A stretch of DNA of 6,916 nt from an uncultured archaeon (GTDB lineage Archaea > Nanobdellota > Nanobdellia > Woesearchaeales > CAIVOO01). The notes under the pieces are model-generated. The model was given only the letters and a program-made list of their open reading frames with translations, was not told where the DNA came from and made no database searches. Of the stretch, positions 1 to 4,934 are shown one piece after another; position 1 is the stretch's first letter, and the number at the start of each line of letters is the position of its first letter. The stretch spans positions 1 through 6,916 of the forward strand of contig CAIVOO010000062.1 of assembly GCA_903907555.1 (NCBI GenBank), given 5' to 3'. The translations under genes and the position numbers were made by a program.

Positions 1-30
1 AAGCAATTTGAGCTTGAGAACAAAAAATAG
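1..30 (+). CDS. possible C-terminal tail of an upstream gene (partial)
   Basis: Frame 1 reads KQFELENKK and then a TAG stop at 28-30, six bases before the ATG of the next gene. The short, charged, lysine-ending tail and the tight spacing fit the end of an upstream gene in the same operon. Frame 2 is also open up to a stop at 32-34, so the assignment is weak and no function can be given. Confidence 0.3.
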   Translation, partial: KQFELENKK

Positions 31-36
31 GTAAAC

Positions 37-342
37 ATGAAAACAATAGCAGCAATCTTAACAGCAGCATTAACTGCCTTGGCAGGATGCGCCGAAGTCC
101 AGCAAAATAAGCCAGACACTAATGTTTCTAAAGAGAAGGTTATGCTTGCAGACAATCCTTTAGAGAAGGTTTATCATGATATAATGTCTTCACAGCAGTT
201 TGATGGAGTTGATTACTGCGCTCAGAGAAACAGCAATCCCAGATATGATGCAATATGCAGCTTCATAGAAAATTACGAAAGGAACAATGAATGCAAGGAC
301 CCATTGGTTCGATGCGATTGCAGCAAATTGAGATGCTTCTAA
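37..342 (+). CDS. small cysteine-rich predicted lipoprotein, function unknown
   Basis: This 101-aa protein opens with a lipoprotein-type signal: Lys2, a hydrophobic stretch at residues 4-16, and a lipobox L15-A16-G17-C18, so the mature protein would start at lipid-modified Cys18 and sit outside the cell membrane. The mature part is hydrophilic and carries six more cysteines (61, 74, 86, 93, 95, 100). The last four fall within 15 residues and include a C-D-C pair at 93-95, which suggests disulfides or metal binding. Only a weak AGGT precedes the ATG by four bases. The stop is separated by one base from the start of the next gene, so the two are probably cotranscribed and translationally coupled. 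I recognise no family. Prediction of secretion is fairly secure; any role is not. Confidence 0.7.
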   Translation: MKTIAAILTAALTALAGCAEVQQNKPDTNVSKEKVMLADNPLEKVYHDIMSSQQFDGVDYCAQRNSNPRYDAICSFIENYERNNECKDPLVRCDCSKLRCF

Positions 343-343
343 A

Positions 344-709
344 ATGACAAACCCAAGACACAGACTGGACGAAATCCTGAAGGAACACAACATGCCATCC
401 CTTGATACAGGAACATTCATGACAGAAGGGGATTACGCTGCGATAATTCTGCAGGAAGGATTCTACCTGGTGCATAAGCCCTCAAAAACCATCTACAAGA
501 CAGAGGTATCGGAAGACCGCTGGAAAGGCTTTGGAATAGAAAGGCTCTACGCAGAGAAGGAAAATTTTCACATCGAATTAAAAAAACCTGACCAGCTCAT
601 ACATTCCTTATTCTACTATAAGTTTATAGCAGGAAAATTTCAAGCAGATGCAAGAAGCAGCTTCGGAAAACCAGACTTTTATCCTCCGATTGCCAAAAAA
701 CAGAAGTAA
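344..709 (+). CDS. hypothetical 121-aa soluble protein
   Basis: I do not recognise this protein. It has no signal peptide, membrane segment or cysteine. It is rich in aromatic residues in its second half (W60, F63, F76, F90-Y91-Y92, F95, F99) and basic at the C-terminus (K118, K119, Q120, K121). Alternating hydrophobic stretches around 31-43 and 74-80 look like beta strands, consistent with a small alpha/beta domain. The ATG lies one base after the stop of the lipoprotein gene, with a GAGATG about ten bases upstream inside that gene, so translation is probably coupled. Internal methionines at 17 and 26 are alternative starts, but the coupling favours M1. Pairing with a predicted exported lipoprotein is the only functional hint. 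Confidence 0.65.
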   Translation: MTNPRHRLDEILKEHNMPSLDTGTFMTEGDYAAIILQEGFYLVHKPSKTIYKTEVSEDRWKGFGIERLYAEKENFHIELKKPDQLIHSLFYYKFIAGKFQADARSSFGKPDFYPPIAKKQK

Positions 710-712
710 TCA

Positions 713-749
713 GAAACCTTTTTAAACCAGTAATTTTTCTATCTCAGTA
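713..749 (+). promoter_or_regulatory. archaeal promoter of the tRNA-Val gene
   Basis: A TTTAAA box at 721-726 is preceded by purine-rich BRE-like sequence (CAGAAACC, 711-718). With the ~25.5-nt spacing seen at the leaderless genes here, initiation falls near 749, two bases ahead of the mature tRNA 5' end at 751. Confidence 0.6.
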
Positions 750-750
750 T

Positions 751-866
751 GGGCCCATAGTCTAGTGGCTATGACGTCTCTTTGACGCAAACGCTTAGAG
801 CGTTTGTATAAAACGCTTGCGTTTTCAATATGGAGGAGGTCGCCAGTTCGAATCTGGCTGGGCCCA
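751..866 (+). tRNA. tRNA-Val (anticodon GAC), interrupted by a 43-nt intron
   Basis: Exons 751-787 and 831-866 join to a 73-nt tRNA without encoded CCA. The acceptor stem 751-757/859-865 pairs in all seven positions, with A866 as discriminator. The D stem is 760-762/773-775, with G767-G768 in the loop. The T stem 842-846/854-858 is perfect, with loop TTCGAAT. The anticodon stem 777-781/832-836 has U-G wobbles at both ends, so it is weak. Loop bases T782 and T783 precede anticodon G784-A785-C786, which reads GUC and GUU valine codons. A35, C36 and discriminator A fit known valine identity. Position 37 is G787, where I would more often expect A. The gene is convergent with guaB, whose stop lies 15 bp after its 3' end. 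Confidence 0.93.
788..830 (+). other. archaeal tRNA intron at canonical position 37/38 with BHB splice motif
   Basis: A full bulge-helix-bulge can be drawn. The central 4-bp helix is 782-785 (TTGA) with 825-828 (TCAA). The 5' bulge 786-788 is cut after 787, and the 3' bulge 829-831 is cut after 830. An outer 6-bp helix joins 789-794 to 819-824, topped by a 7-bp hairpin 799-805/811-817 with loop GTATA. This is the substrate of the archaeal tRNA splicing endonuclease (EndA). The intron holds four copies of an AAACGC/GCGTTT unit, so two local hairpins (788-806 and 810-825) are an alternative fold. Confidence 0.88.
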
Positions 867-876
867 TTATTTTTTT
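867..876 (+). terminator. T-rich terminator after tRNA-Val
   Basis: TTAT followed by six T residues (871-876) directly follows the tRNA discriminator base. Archaeal RNA polymerase typically stops in such T runs without needing a hairpin. It sits in the 15-bp gap before the convergent guaB stop. Confidence 0.6.
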
Positions 877-881
877 AAGAA

Positions 882-2363
882 TTATTTGTAATCCTGCACA
901 CCATGCACTTGCGATTCTGCAAGCGAATGTTCTGACCTTAATTCAATGACTGCTTTCTTCCTGAATTCTGGAAGATCCATTGAACCTGTATCTCGCAGCG
1001 CTGCCTTTATCGCGTTGACATCCCTTCTAAGGTTCGGCTTCATCCTTCCGGCATAGCCGACTCTCCCTTCAACTCCTTCTGCAAACAAAGTTCTCTTTGT
1101 TATATGCCCATATCTCGCGTGATTCTTCGCCCTCTCAGAGCCCTCGCCCCATGTCGCAATGTATTTTATGCGCGACGGCTCCTTGGCCCTGTCAATTACA
1201 TTTCCGTGCTCGTCCAATGCTTCCCCTGCAGCCTCGTAGAACCTGTTGAAATAGTTGCCCATCATCAGGAAGTCAGCTATTGTCAATGCAATAACCATCT
1301 GCCCTGAAAAGCTTATCCCGCCGTCAGCTATTATTGGGATGTATTTCCTGCGCTTGCAGAATTCGTCGCGCGCTTTCACTGCTTCGTAGACTGCTGTGAA
1401 CTGGCCTCTTCCTGTGCCCTTGACTCCTGCAGTTATGCATATTGAACCTATGCTCATGCCAACCTTCACTGCGTCAGCGCCTGCCTTTGCCAGGCACCTG
1501 AAACCTTCTGCTGTTATCACATTGCCCCCGCAGACAGGCACGTGCTTGAAATGTGAATTTTTTTTGTATTGCGTTATCGTTTTTTCCTGGTAATAATTAA
1601 ACCCGTGCGATGAATCGAAGACTATCATGTCAGCGCCTGCATTGATGCAGGCTTCAACCCTTTCCTCCCAGCCTGACTGGGAACTTGCAGCTGCAGCCAC
1701 CTGTGGATTCTCTATATCCCTCTTGAATGCGAGACGCACCAGCTGCCCTTTTCTATTTACTATCGGTATGCACCTCTGCGTGAGTTCGCTGAATTTCTTT
1801 TGCATATCCTTTAATGACATTCCCTCACGGCAGGAATAAAGCTTTTTGGCAGGCTGCATGACATCTGATATCGGCGAATTGCTTGCAACCTTTAGAGGCG
1901 CGTCATCATTGCCCTGATTGAAGATGTTCGCATCAAATATCCCAAGGAAATTCCTGAATTTATCGACAACAGGTATTGTTGAATGACCGTGCTCCTTCGC
2001 TTTGCGCAGCACTTCAAACACAGGCTCGTTAGGAAGGACAAAAACATAATCCTCAATCAACGGCATGTCCTGCTCCTTCAAGCCGCGGATTATCGCCACC
2101 TGCTCATCTACGGACAAGCTCGCCGGGACAACTCCCAAGCCGCCATTGCGCGCAAGCTCGAGCGCAAGCTCGAATCCTGTGACTGACATCATGGCAGCGC
2201 TTAGTAATGGGGCTTTCATAGTTAAGCCGCATAGGTCCTGCTCAAGAGAAACGCTTTCAATAGTGCATCCTTTCGGGGTATAGCCTGTCAGCAGGCTGAA
2301 TTCGTCAAAAGTCCTTGACGGGCCTTCAAGCACGTCCTCAATCCCCCTGATTTTTCTAACCAT
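882..2363 (-). CDS. guaB: IMP dehydrogenase, divergent flap subfamily
   Basis: Oxidises IMP to XMP with NAD+, the committed step of GMP synthesis, in the cytoplasm. The 493-aa length matches bacterial-type enzymes: a TIM barrel interrupted by a CBS pair at about 105-218. Visible sites are D250-S-S-H-G254, G279-G-N-V-I-T284, the catalytic loop G306-S-I-C309-I-T with nucleophile Cys309, I345-A-D-G-G-I-S-F-S-G354 for phosphate binding, M367-M-G369, R417-Y418 where the general-base Arg-Tyr dyad is expected, and E429-G-V-E-G433. The Arg-Tyr pair and CBS domains favour IMP dehydrogenase over GMP reductase. Oddities: the usual Y-R-G-M-G-S flap is replaced by W405-G-E-G-S409, the catalytic loop is followed by K315-G-T-G-R-G-Q321, and S304 stands where a loop glycine is usual. 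It is last in the dut operon, two bases after the ferritin-like stop. No clear SD is seen, so coupling is likely. Confidence 0.93.
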   Translation of the reverse strand: MVRKIRGIEDVLEGPSRTFDEFSLLTGYTPKGCTIESVSLEQDLCGLTMKAPLLSAAMMSVTGFELALELARNGGLGVVPASLSVDEQVAIIRGLKEQDMPLIEDYVFVLPNEPVFEVLRKAKEHGHSTIPVVDKFRNFLGIFDANIFNQGNDDAPLKVASNSPISDVMQPAKKLYSCREGMSLKDMQKKFSELTQRCIPIVNRKGQLVRLAFKRDIENPQVAAAASSQSGWEERVEACINAGADMIVFDSSHGFNYYQEKTITQYKKNSHFKHVPVCGGNVITAEGFRCLAKAGADAVKVGMSIGSICITAGVKGTGRGQFTAVYEAVKARDEFCKRRKYIPIIADGGISFSGQMVIALTIADFLMMGNYFNRFYEAAGEALDEHGNVIDRAKEPSRIKYIATWGEGSERAKNHARYGHITKRTLFAEGVEGRVGYAGRMKPNLRRDVNAIKAALRDTGSMDLPEFRKKAVIELRSEHSLAESQVHGVQDYK

Positions 2364-2365
2364 AT

Positions 2366-2620
2366 TTAATCATGCTTTTCAAAAACTTCTGCCTGCTTAG
2401 GATCTTTCTTCCTGATCCACTCAATCAGCATTGCAATGTGCTCTTTCTCTTCGTCGCGATTGTGCTCTAGAAGTTTCTTCAAGTCTTTGTCTTTAGTAGC
2501 ATCAATCCTTTCCTGATACCAATTCGTTGCTTCCAGTTCTTCAACTAATGATTGTCTCGCTCTCTCCAAATCCTTTGACAATTCTGTCATAGCATCTCTG
2601 CCTTCTTTTTCTCCAGTCAT
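2366..2620 (-). CDS. encapsulated-ferritin-like (EncFtn family) ferroxidase, no cargo tail
   Basis: This 84-aa, almost all-helical protein resembles Rhodospirillum rubrum EncFtn as I remember it: a first helix with E27-E28-L-E30-A-T-N-W34-Y35 and a second with N54-R-D-E-E58-K-E-H61, at the same spacing as the EncFtn iron ligands Glu32, Glu62 and His65 and second-shell Trp38 and Tyr39. All five positions are kept. EncFtn dimers bind and oxidise Fe2+ at the subunit interface and assemble into rings of ten inside encapsulin shells. Here the chain stops at D84 soon after the two-helix core, so the C-terminal shell-targeting tail is missing, and no shell gene is nearby. A strong AGGAGG (2630-2635), eight bases upstream and overlapping the dut stop, fixes the start at 2620 rather than M11. 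It lies 12 bp after dut and 2 bp before guaB. A rubrerythrin-like fragment is a less likely alternative. Confidence 0.82.
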   Translation of the reverse strand: MTGEKEGRDAMTELSKDLERARQSLVEELEATNWYQERIDATKDKDLKKLLEHNRDEEKEHIAMLIEWIRKKDPKQAEVFEKHD

Positions 2621-2629
2621 ATTAACATC

Positions 2630-2635
2630 CTCCTA
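2630..2635 (-). promoter_or_regulatory. strong Shine-Dalgarno of the EncFtn-like gene
   Basis: On the minus strand AGGAGG ends eight bases before the ATG at 2620 and overlaps the TAG stop of dut (2633-2635). It is one of two clear SD sites here and shows that internal operon genes use SD initiation while first genes appear leaderless. It decides the start of the ferritin-like gene. Confidence 0.8.
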
Positions 2636-3109
2636 ATGTTTCCCGCTCTTTCCGTACCCGCCCTCTCCTCTTTCAGTATCTTCGAGCTCTTCGACATGCT
2701 CTATTGGGACTGCTGAGTACGGCTGTAATATCATTTGCGCAATCCTTTCATTCTTCTTGACTTCATAATCTTTGGAACTCATATTGACAAGGACAACGCC
2801 AATTTCTCCCCTGTATCCCTCATCAATCACTCCGCCTAATGTGTGAAGCCCGCTTTTGAAAGCTAATCCGCTCCTGTCTCGTATGCTTCCAAAATGATTT
2901 GCAGGGATAGCAACATGTATGCCAGTTTTTACAAGAATCCTTTCAGACGGCTTCAGAACATAAGATGCCTGTTCAATTTCTTTCTTTTCAGAATCCAAAT
3001 CAACAACCCATCTTCCGGAAGCTCTCAGATCCAAGCCGGCATCGCCTGGATTAGCTCGATAAATATCATCAATATCCTTCACCACTTTCTTGACTTTCAG
3101 AACGCTCAT
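2633..3109 (-). CDS. dut: dUTP diphosphatase, trimeric type
   Basis: Hydrolyses dUTP to dUMP and pyrophosphate, keeping uracil out of DNA and feeding dTMP synthesis. The 158-aa chain has the five motifs of homotrimeric dUTPases in order: P21-G-D-A-G-L-D-L-R-A30; R77-D-R-S-G-L-A83; G93-V-I-D96-E-G-Y99-R-G-E102 with catalytic Asp96 and uracil-gating Tyr99; E121-R-I-A-Q-M126; and C-terminal R147-G-E-G-G-Y-G-K-S-G156, which closes over the substrate with Tyr152 in place of the usual Phe. Residues 33-53 form a longer, charged insert between motif 1 and the conserved strand at 54-64. dCTP deaminase is related, but the intact motifs 3 and 5 favour dUTPase. It is first gene of the dut / EncFtn-like / guaB operon, with its own TATA box ending 25 bp upstream and practically no leader. 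Confidence 0.95.
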   Translation of the reverse strand: MSVLKVKKVVKDIDDIYRANPGDAGLDLRASGRWVVDLDSEKKEIEQASYVLKPSERILVKTGIHVAIPANHFGSIRDRSGLAFKSGLHTLGGVIDEGYRGEIGVVLVNMSSKDYEVKKNERIAQMILQPYSAVPIEHVEELEDTERGEGGYGKSGKH

Positions 3110-3130
3110 ACCAAATAAAGCGTTGGATTG

Positions 3131-3147
3131 TGTTTTTATAGTTTTCT
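3131..3147 (-). promoter_or_regulatory. promoter of the dut operon (near-leaderless)
   Basis: On the minus strand the sequence reads AGAAAAC, a BRE-like element, and then TATAAAAAC, with TATAAA at 3140-3135. The box centre is 28.5 nt from the A of the dut ATG, so the mRNA should start zero to three bases before the codon. No SD is present in the 20 bases upstream. Confidence 0.65.
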
Positions 3148-3158
3148 ATGTATATCGC

Positions 3159-3193
3159 CAAAGCTTATAAAACAGTGCCTGTTTCTCGTCGCT
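3159..3193 (+). promoter_or_regulatory. leaderless promoter of the histidine phosphatase gene, with a dyad
   Basis: TATAAA at 3166-3171 has its centre 25.5 nt before the A of the ATG at 3194, and no SD intervenes. This supports 3194 as both transcription and translation start. Between box and start lies a perfect dyad, AAACAG-TGC-CTGTTT (3170-3184), overlapping the downstream edge of the TATA box, where a repressor could act. The promoter is back-to-back with that of dut; the two ATGs are 84 bp apart. Confidence 0.65.
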
Positions 3194-3847
3194 ATGCTAG
3201 ATTTATACTTAATAAGGCACGCTGAATCAGAGATGAATAACCTCCCTCTTATAGGCGGCAGGTCTGGGAATTCGCCTCTTTCAGCGAGAGGAAACCTGCA
3301 GGCAATCCTGGTTGGAGGAAGATTAAGGTATGAAAGTATTTTCTTCAATGAAGTGTACTCTTCGCCTGCTGTGAGGGCTGTAAAAACAGCGAAGGAAGCT
3401 TGCAAGATGATAGACTATCCGCTCGACAAGATTGTGCAATATGCAGAGCTCGATGAGCTTTCGATGGGCGACTGGGAAGGAAAGCCAAGAGTTGAGATTT
3501 ACACTCCTGAAATGCTTGCGCATATAAACTCCAACAATTGGGAATTCAAGGCTCCGAATGGCGAATCGCAGAGGGAAGTTGAAGAAAGGATGTATGGATG
3601 GGTAAAGGAGTGCTTACTCAGCAGACAAGACCAAAACCTGACTGTCGGAGTATTCTCGCACGGAATGGCAATCAAATGCCTGTTGCGCGGCATAATGGAA
3701 TTCGCTCCTAAAATTACTTACAAGATAGCTCTCGATAACACATCAATAACAAGACTGAAGTACACTGAAAGAGGCTGGCATCTTATGGCAATAAATGATA
3801 CAGCGCATCTTCTTGGAGAACAGAGGCTAAAAGACCCTTACAGCTGA
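3194..3847 (+). CDS. histidine phosphatase superfamily enzyme (phosphoglycerate mutase-like)
   Basis: A 217-aa cytosolic enzyme of the family that uses a phosphohistidine intermediate. The signature strand L3-D-L-Y-L-I-R8-H9-A10-E-S carries nucleophile His9. S57-P-A-V-R61 supplies the second phosphate-binding Arg, E85/E88 in the E-L-D-E-L-S-M-G-D-W-E-G stretch holds the likely proton donor, and S155-H156-G157 gives the second catalytic His. G123-E-S125 also fits the phosphoglycerate-mutase branch. Whether it is a cofactor-dependent mutase or a sugar/nucleotide/cobalamin-type phosphatase cannot be told from the sequence. An in-frame ATG at 3128 would add 22 residues ahead of the first strand, but that start lies upstream of the TATA box; the leaderless promoter and the family N-terminus both point to 3194. 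Its TGA abuts the stop codon of the convergent transporter. Confidence 0.9.
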   Translation: MLDLYLIRHAESEMNNLPLIGGRSGNSPLSARGNLQAILVGGRLRYESIFFNEVYSSPAVRAVKTAKEACKMIDYPLDKIVQYAELDELSMGDWEGKPRVEIYTPEMLAHINSNNWEFKAPNGESQREVEERMYGWVKECLLSRQDQNLTVGVFSHGMAIKCLLRGIMEFAPKITYKIALDNTSITRLKYTERGWHLMAINDTAHLLGEQRLKDPYS

Positions 3848-4714
3848 TTACAATGTGGACGCAAGCATTATCGCAGACAGCACTGCAAGAACAAGCCCGA
3901 ACTTCTGGTGGCGCATAAGAAATTCTTTATTTACAACCATTCCAAGGATGACTGCAATTATTATGTAGCTCTCTGACAATGCAACAGTTATTCCTATCGG
4001 CGCAAGAGTCATTGCGACTGCAAAAGCGACCCATGCAGAATTGTCAAATAAGCACATCCAGAAGAACACTTTAGTTTCTTTCTTCACATCCTGGAACATT
4101 GAGCGCATTCTCTTGTTGTAAATCAGGTATCCTGCGCAAAGTATGGCCATGAAAGTGTTAAGGAACCAGTTCATGATGAGAGCATTTGAAAGCCTTGAGC
4201 CATAACCGATGAAGAAATTTGCAGTTCCCATTGTAGCTGCTGCAAGCACCGCGATTATCACACCCTTCTCCAGCCAGATTTTTTTATTGAAATGATAAGA
4301 CTTCAGCGAGACAAGAACAAGCCCGACAATCAGCAAGCCTGCCAAGATTCCCTGCTTTAAGCTGATGGCTTCTCCAAGAACCAAGAAAGCAAGAGTTGTC
4401 GATGCAACAATCTCAAGCGACCATATCGGCTCAACAACAGCAAGCTTGCCCTTGCGCAATGCTTCAAAGTCAAACAATGCAGCAATTGAAAGTATTGCAG
4501 AGCCTATCAGAAGAATCAAAAGAGATTCCAAGTTGAAAATCTGCGGCAAATCCTTGATAATGAAAGGCGTTAAAACAACAGCGCCAAAAATCGTGATGAC
4601 AAACAAAGTCTCCCAGTCGCCGAACTTCCTTACATATTTCTGTATGAAGAAATCCCCGAAGCCCCAGCAGACTACGGCGATTGCGACAAACAGCAAACTA
4701 AACTCGATATTCAT
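3848..4714 (-). CDS. EamA-family (DMT superfamily) membrane transporter
   Basis: This 288-aa integral membrane protein has about ten hydrophobic segments in two homologous halves (roughly 4-137 and 150-288), the EamA repeat arrangement. The first half has the family-like stretch P96-I-W98 ... L113-G-E115 at the end of helix 4. The second half has the matching S247-E-S-Y region and N262-K-E264. Charged loops (R86-K-G-K90, K144-K-I-W, K209-K-K at about 210-215) fit cytoplasmic turns. EamA proteins export or import amino acids, nucleosides or other small metabolites by secondary transport; the substrate cannot be predicted. The longest frame starts at 4771, but only with a TTG; the ATG at 4714 is preceded by a TATA box at exactly leaderless spacing. 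The neighbour across the intergenic region is an amino-acid racemase, a loose hint at amino-acid handling. Confidence 0.88.
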   Translation of the reverse strand: MNIEFSLLFVAIAVVCWGFGDFFIQKYVRKFGDWETLFVITIFGAVVLTPFIIKDLPQIFNLESLLILLIGSAILSIAALFDFEALRKGKLAVVEPIWSLEIVASTTLAFLVLGEAISLKQGILAGLLIVGLVLVSLKSYHFNKKIWLEKGVIIAVLAAATMGTANFFIGYGSRLSNALIMNWFLNTFMAILCAGYLIYNKRMRSMFQDVKKETKVFFWMCLFDNSAWVAFAVAMTLAPIGITVALSESYIIIAVILGMVVNKEFLMRHQKFGLVLAVLSAIMLASTL

Positions 4715-4736
4715 AATATTTGATTCTGAAAAGGAG

Positions 4737-4759
4737 TTTATAAAGTTTACCACATAAAC
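4737..4759 (-). promoter_or_regulatory. leaderless promoter of the EamA transporter gene
   Basis: TTTATAAA at 4744-4737 (minus strand) has its TATAAA centre 25.5 nt before the A of the ATG at 4714, and no SD lies between. Upstream, 4745-4759 reads GTTTA-CCACA-TAAAC on the plus strand, a 5-bp dyad over the BRE position. The box decides the start codon against the TTG at 4771. Confidence 0.65.
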
Positions 4760-4934
4760 CGAAAATCGCAAATATTCCGTGATTTAGTGCATAAATTTAA
4801 ATAATACTTTTGACTTACTGCTGTTATGCCAAACAGCAATCTCAGATGGCGTTAGCTAATTCTTCATAGTTTAATCTATATCTAATTTTGTTGCGGATTT
4901 TCCATTTCTATAAAAAAATATGGGAGGCAAAAAA
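4760..4934. other. intergenic region upstream of the racemase: cryptic promoter, dyad and micro-ORF
   Basis: There is no recognisable gene between the two divergent starts. The stretch holds TTTAAATA at 4796-4803, about 25.5 nt before an ATG at 4826 that opens a nine-codon frame (MPNSNLRWR, stop at 4853-4855). A perfect 7-bp inverted repeat TGCTGTT/AACAGCA (4819-4825 and 4832-4838, loop ATGCCA) surrounds that ATG. TTAGCTAA is a palindrome at 4852-4859. Two candidate racemase TATA boxes follow (4877-4882 and 4909-4914). It could hold a small RNA, a leader peptide or an operator; none is established. Confidence 0.35.
4877..4927 (+). promoter_or_regulatory. candidate racemase promoter(s) and Shine-Dalgarno
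   Basis: GGGAGG at 4922-4927 is a strong SD, seven bases before the ATG at 4935, and it argues against the in-frame ATG at 4920, which it overlaps. TATATC at 4877-4882 would start an mRNA near 4905, leaving a 30-nt leader that includes the SD. The better-looking TATAAA at 4909-4914 would put the start at about 4937, inside the ATG, so it would lose the SD. Which box is used is unresolved. Confidence 0.5.

Noticed and set aside
190..475. Minus-strand open frames of 70-76 aa
   Set aside because: They are antisense to the lipoprotein and hypothetical genes and show no start signal or recognisable motif.
788..825. Two short hairpins mistaken for a CRISPR-like or mobile repeat
   Set aside because: They lie wholly inside the tRNA intron and are accounted for by its splice structure; no spacer array or transposon end is present.
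2150..2173. Tandem 12-bp direct repeat GCGCAAGCTCGA inside guaB
   Set aside because: It encodes the E-L-A-L-E-L-A helix of the barrel without lengthening the protein, so it is explained by coding sequence and codon choice.
3128..3193. Upstream ATG extending the histidine phosphatase by 22 residues
   Set aside because: It lies upstream of the TATA box that gives exact leaderless spacing to 3194, and family members start just before the L-I-R-H strand.
4365..4757. 130-aa open frame on the plus strand
   Set aside because: It lies antisense to the EamA transporter coding region, is rich in Lys/Thr/Ser from reverse-complemented hydrophobic codons, and has no domain pattern or SD.
4715..4771. TTG-initiated 19-residue extension of the transporter
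   Set aside because: It would span the promoter TATA box (4737-4744); the ATG at 4714 has leaderless spacing and begins directly before the first helix.
4920..4934. ATG at 4920 as racemase start
   Set aside because: It overlaps the GGGAGG Shine-Dalgarno that serves the ATG at 4935, and the family N-terminus matches the later start.
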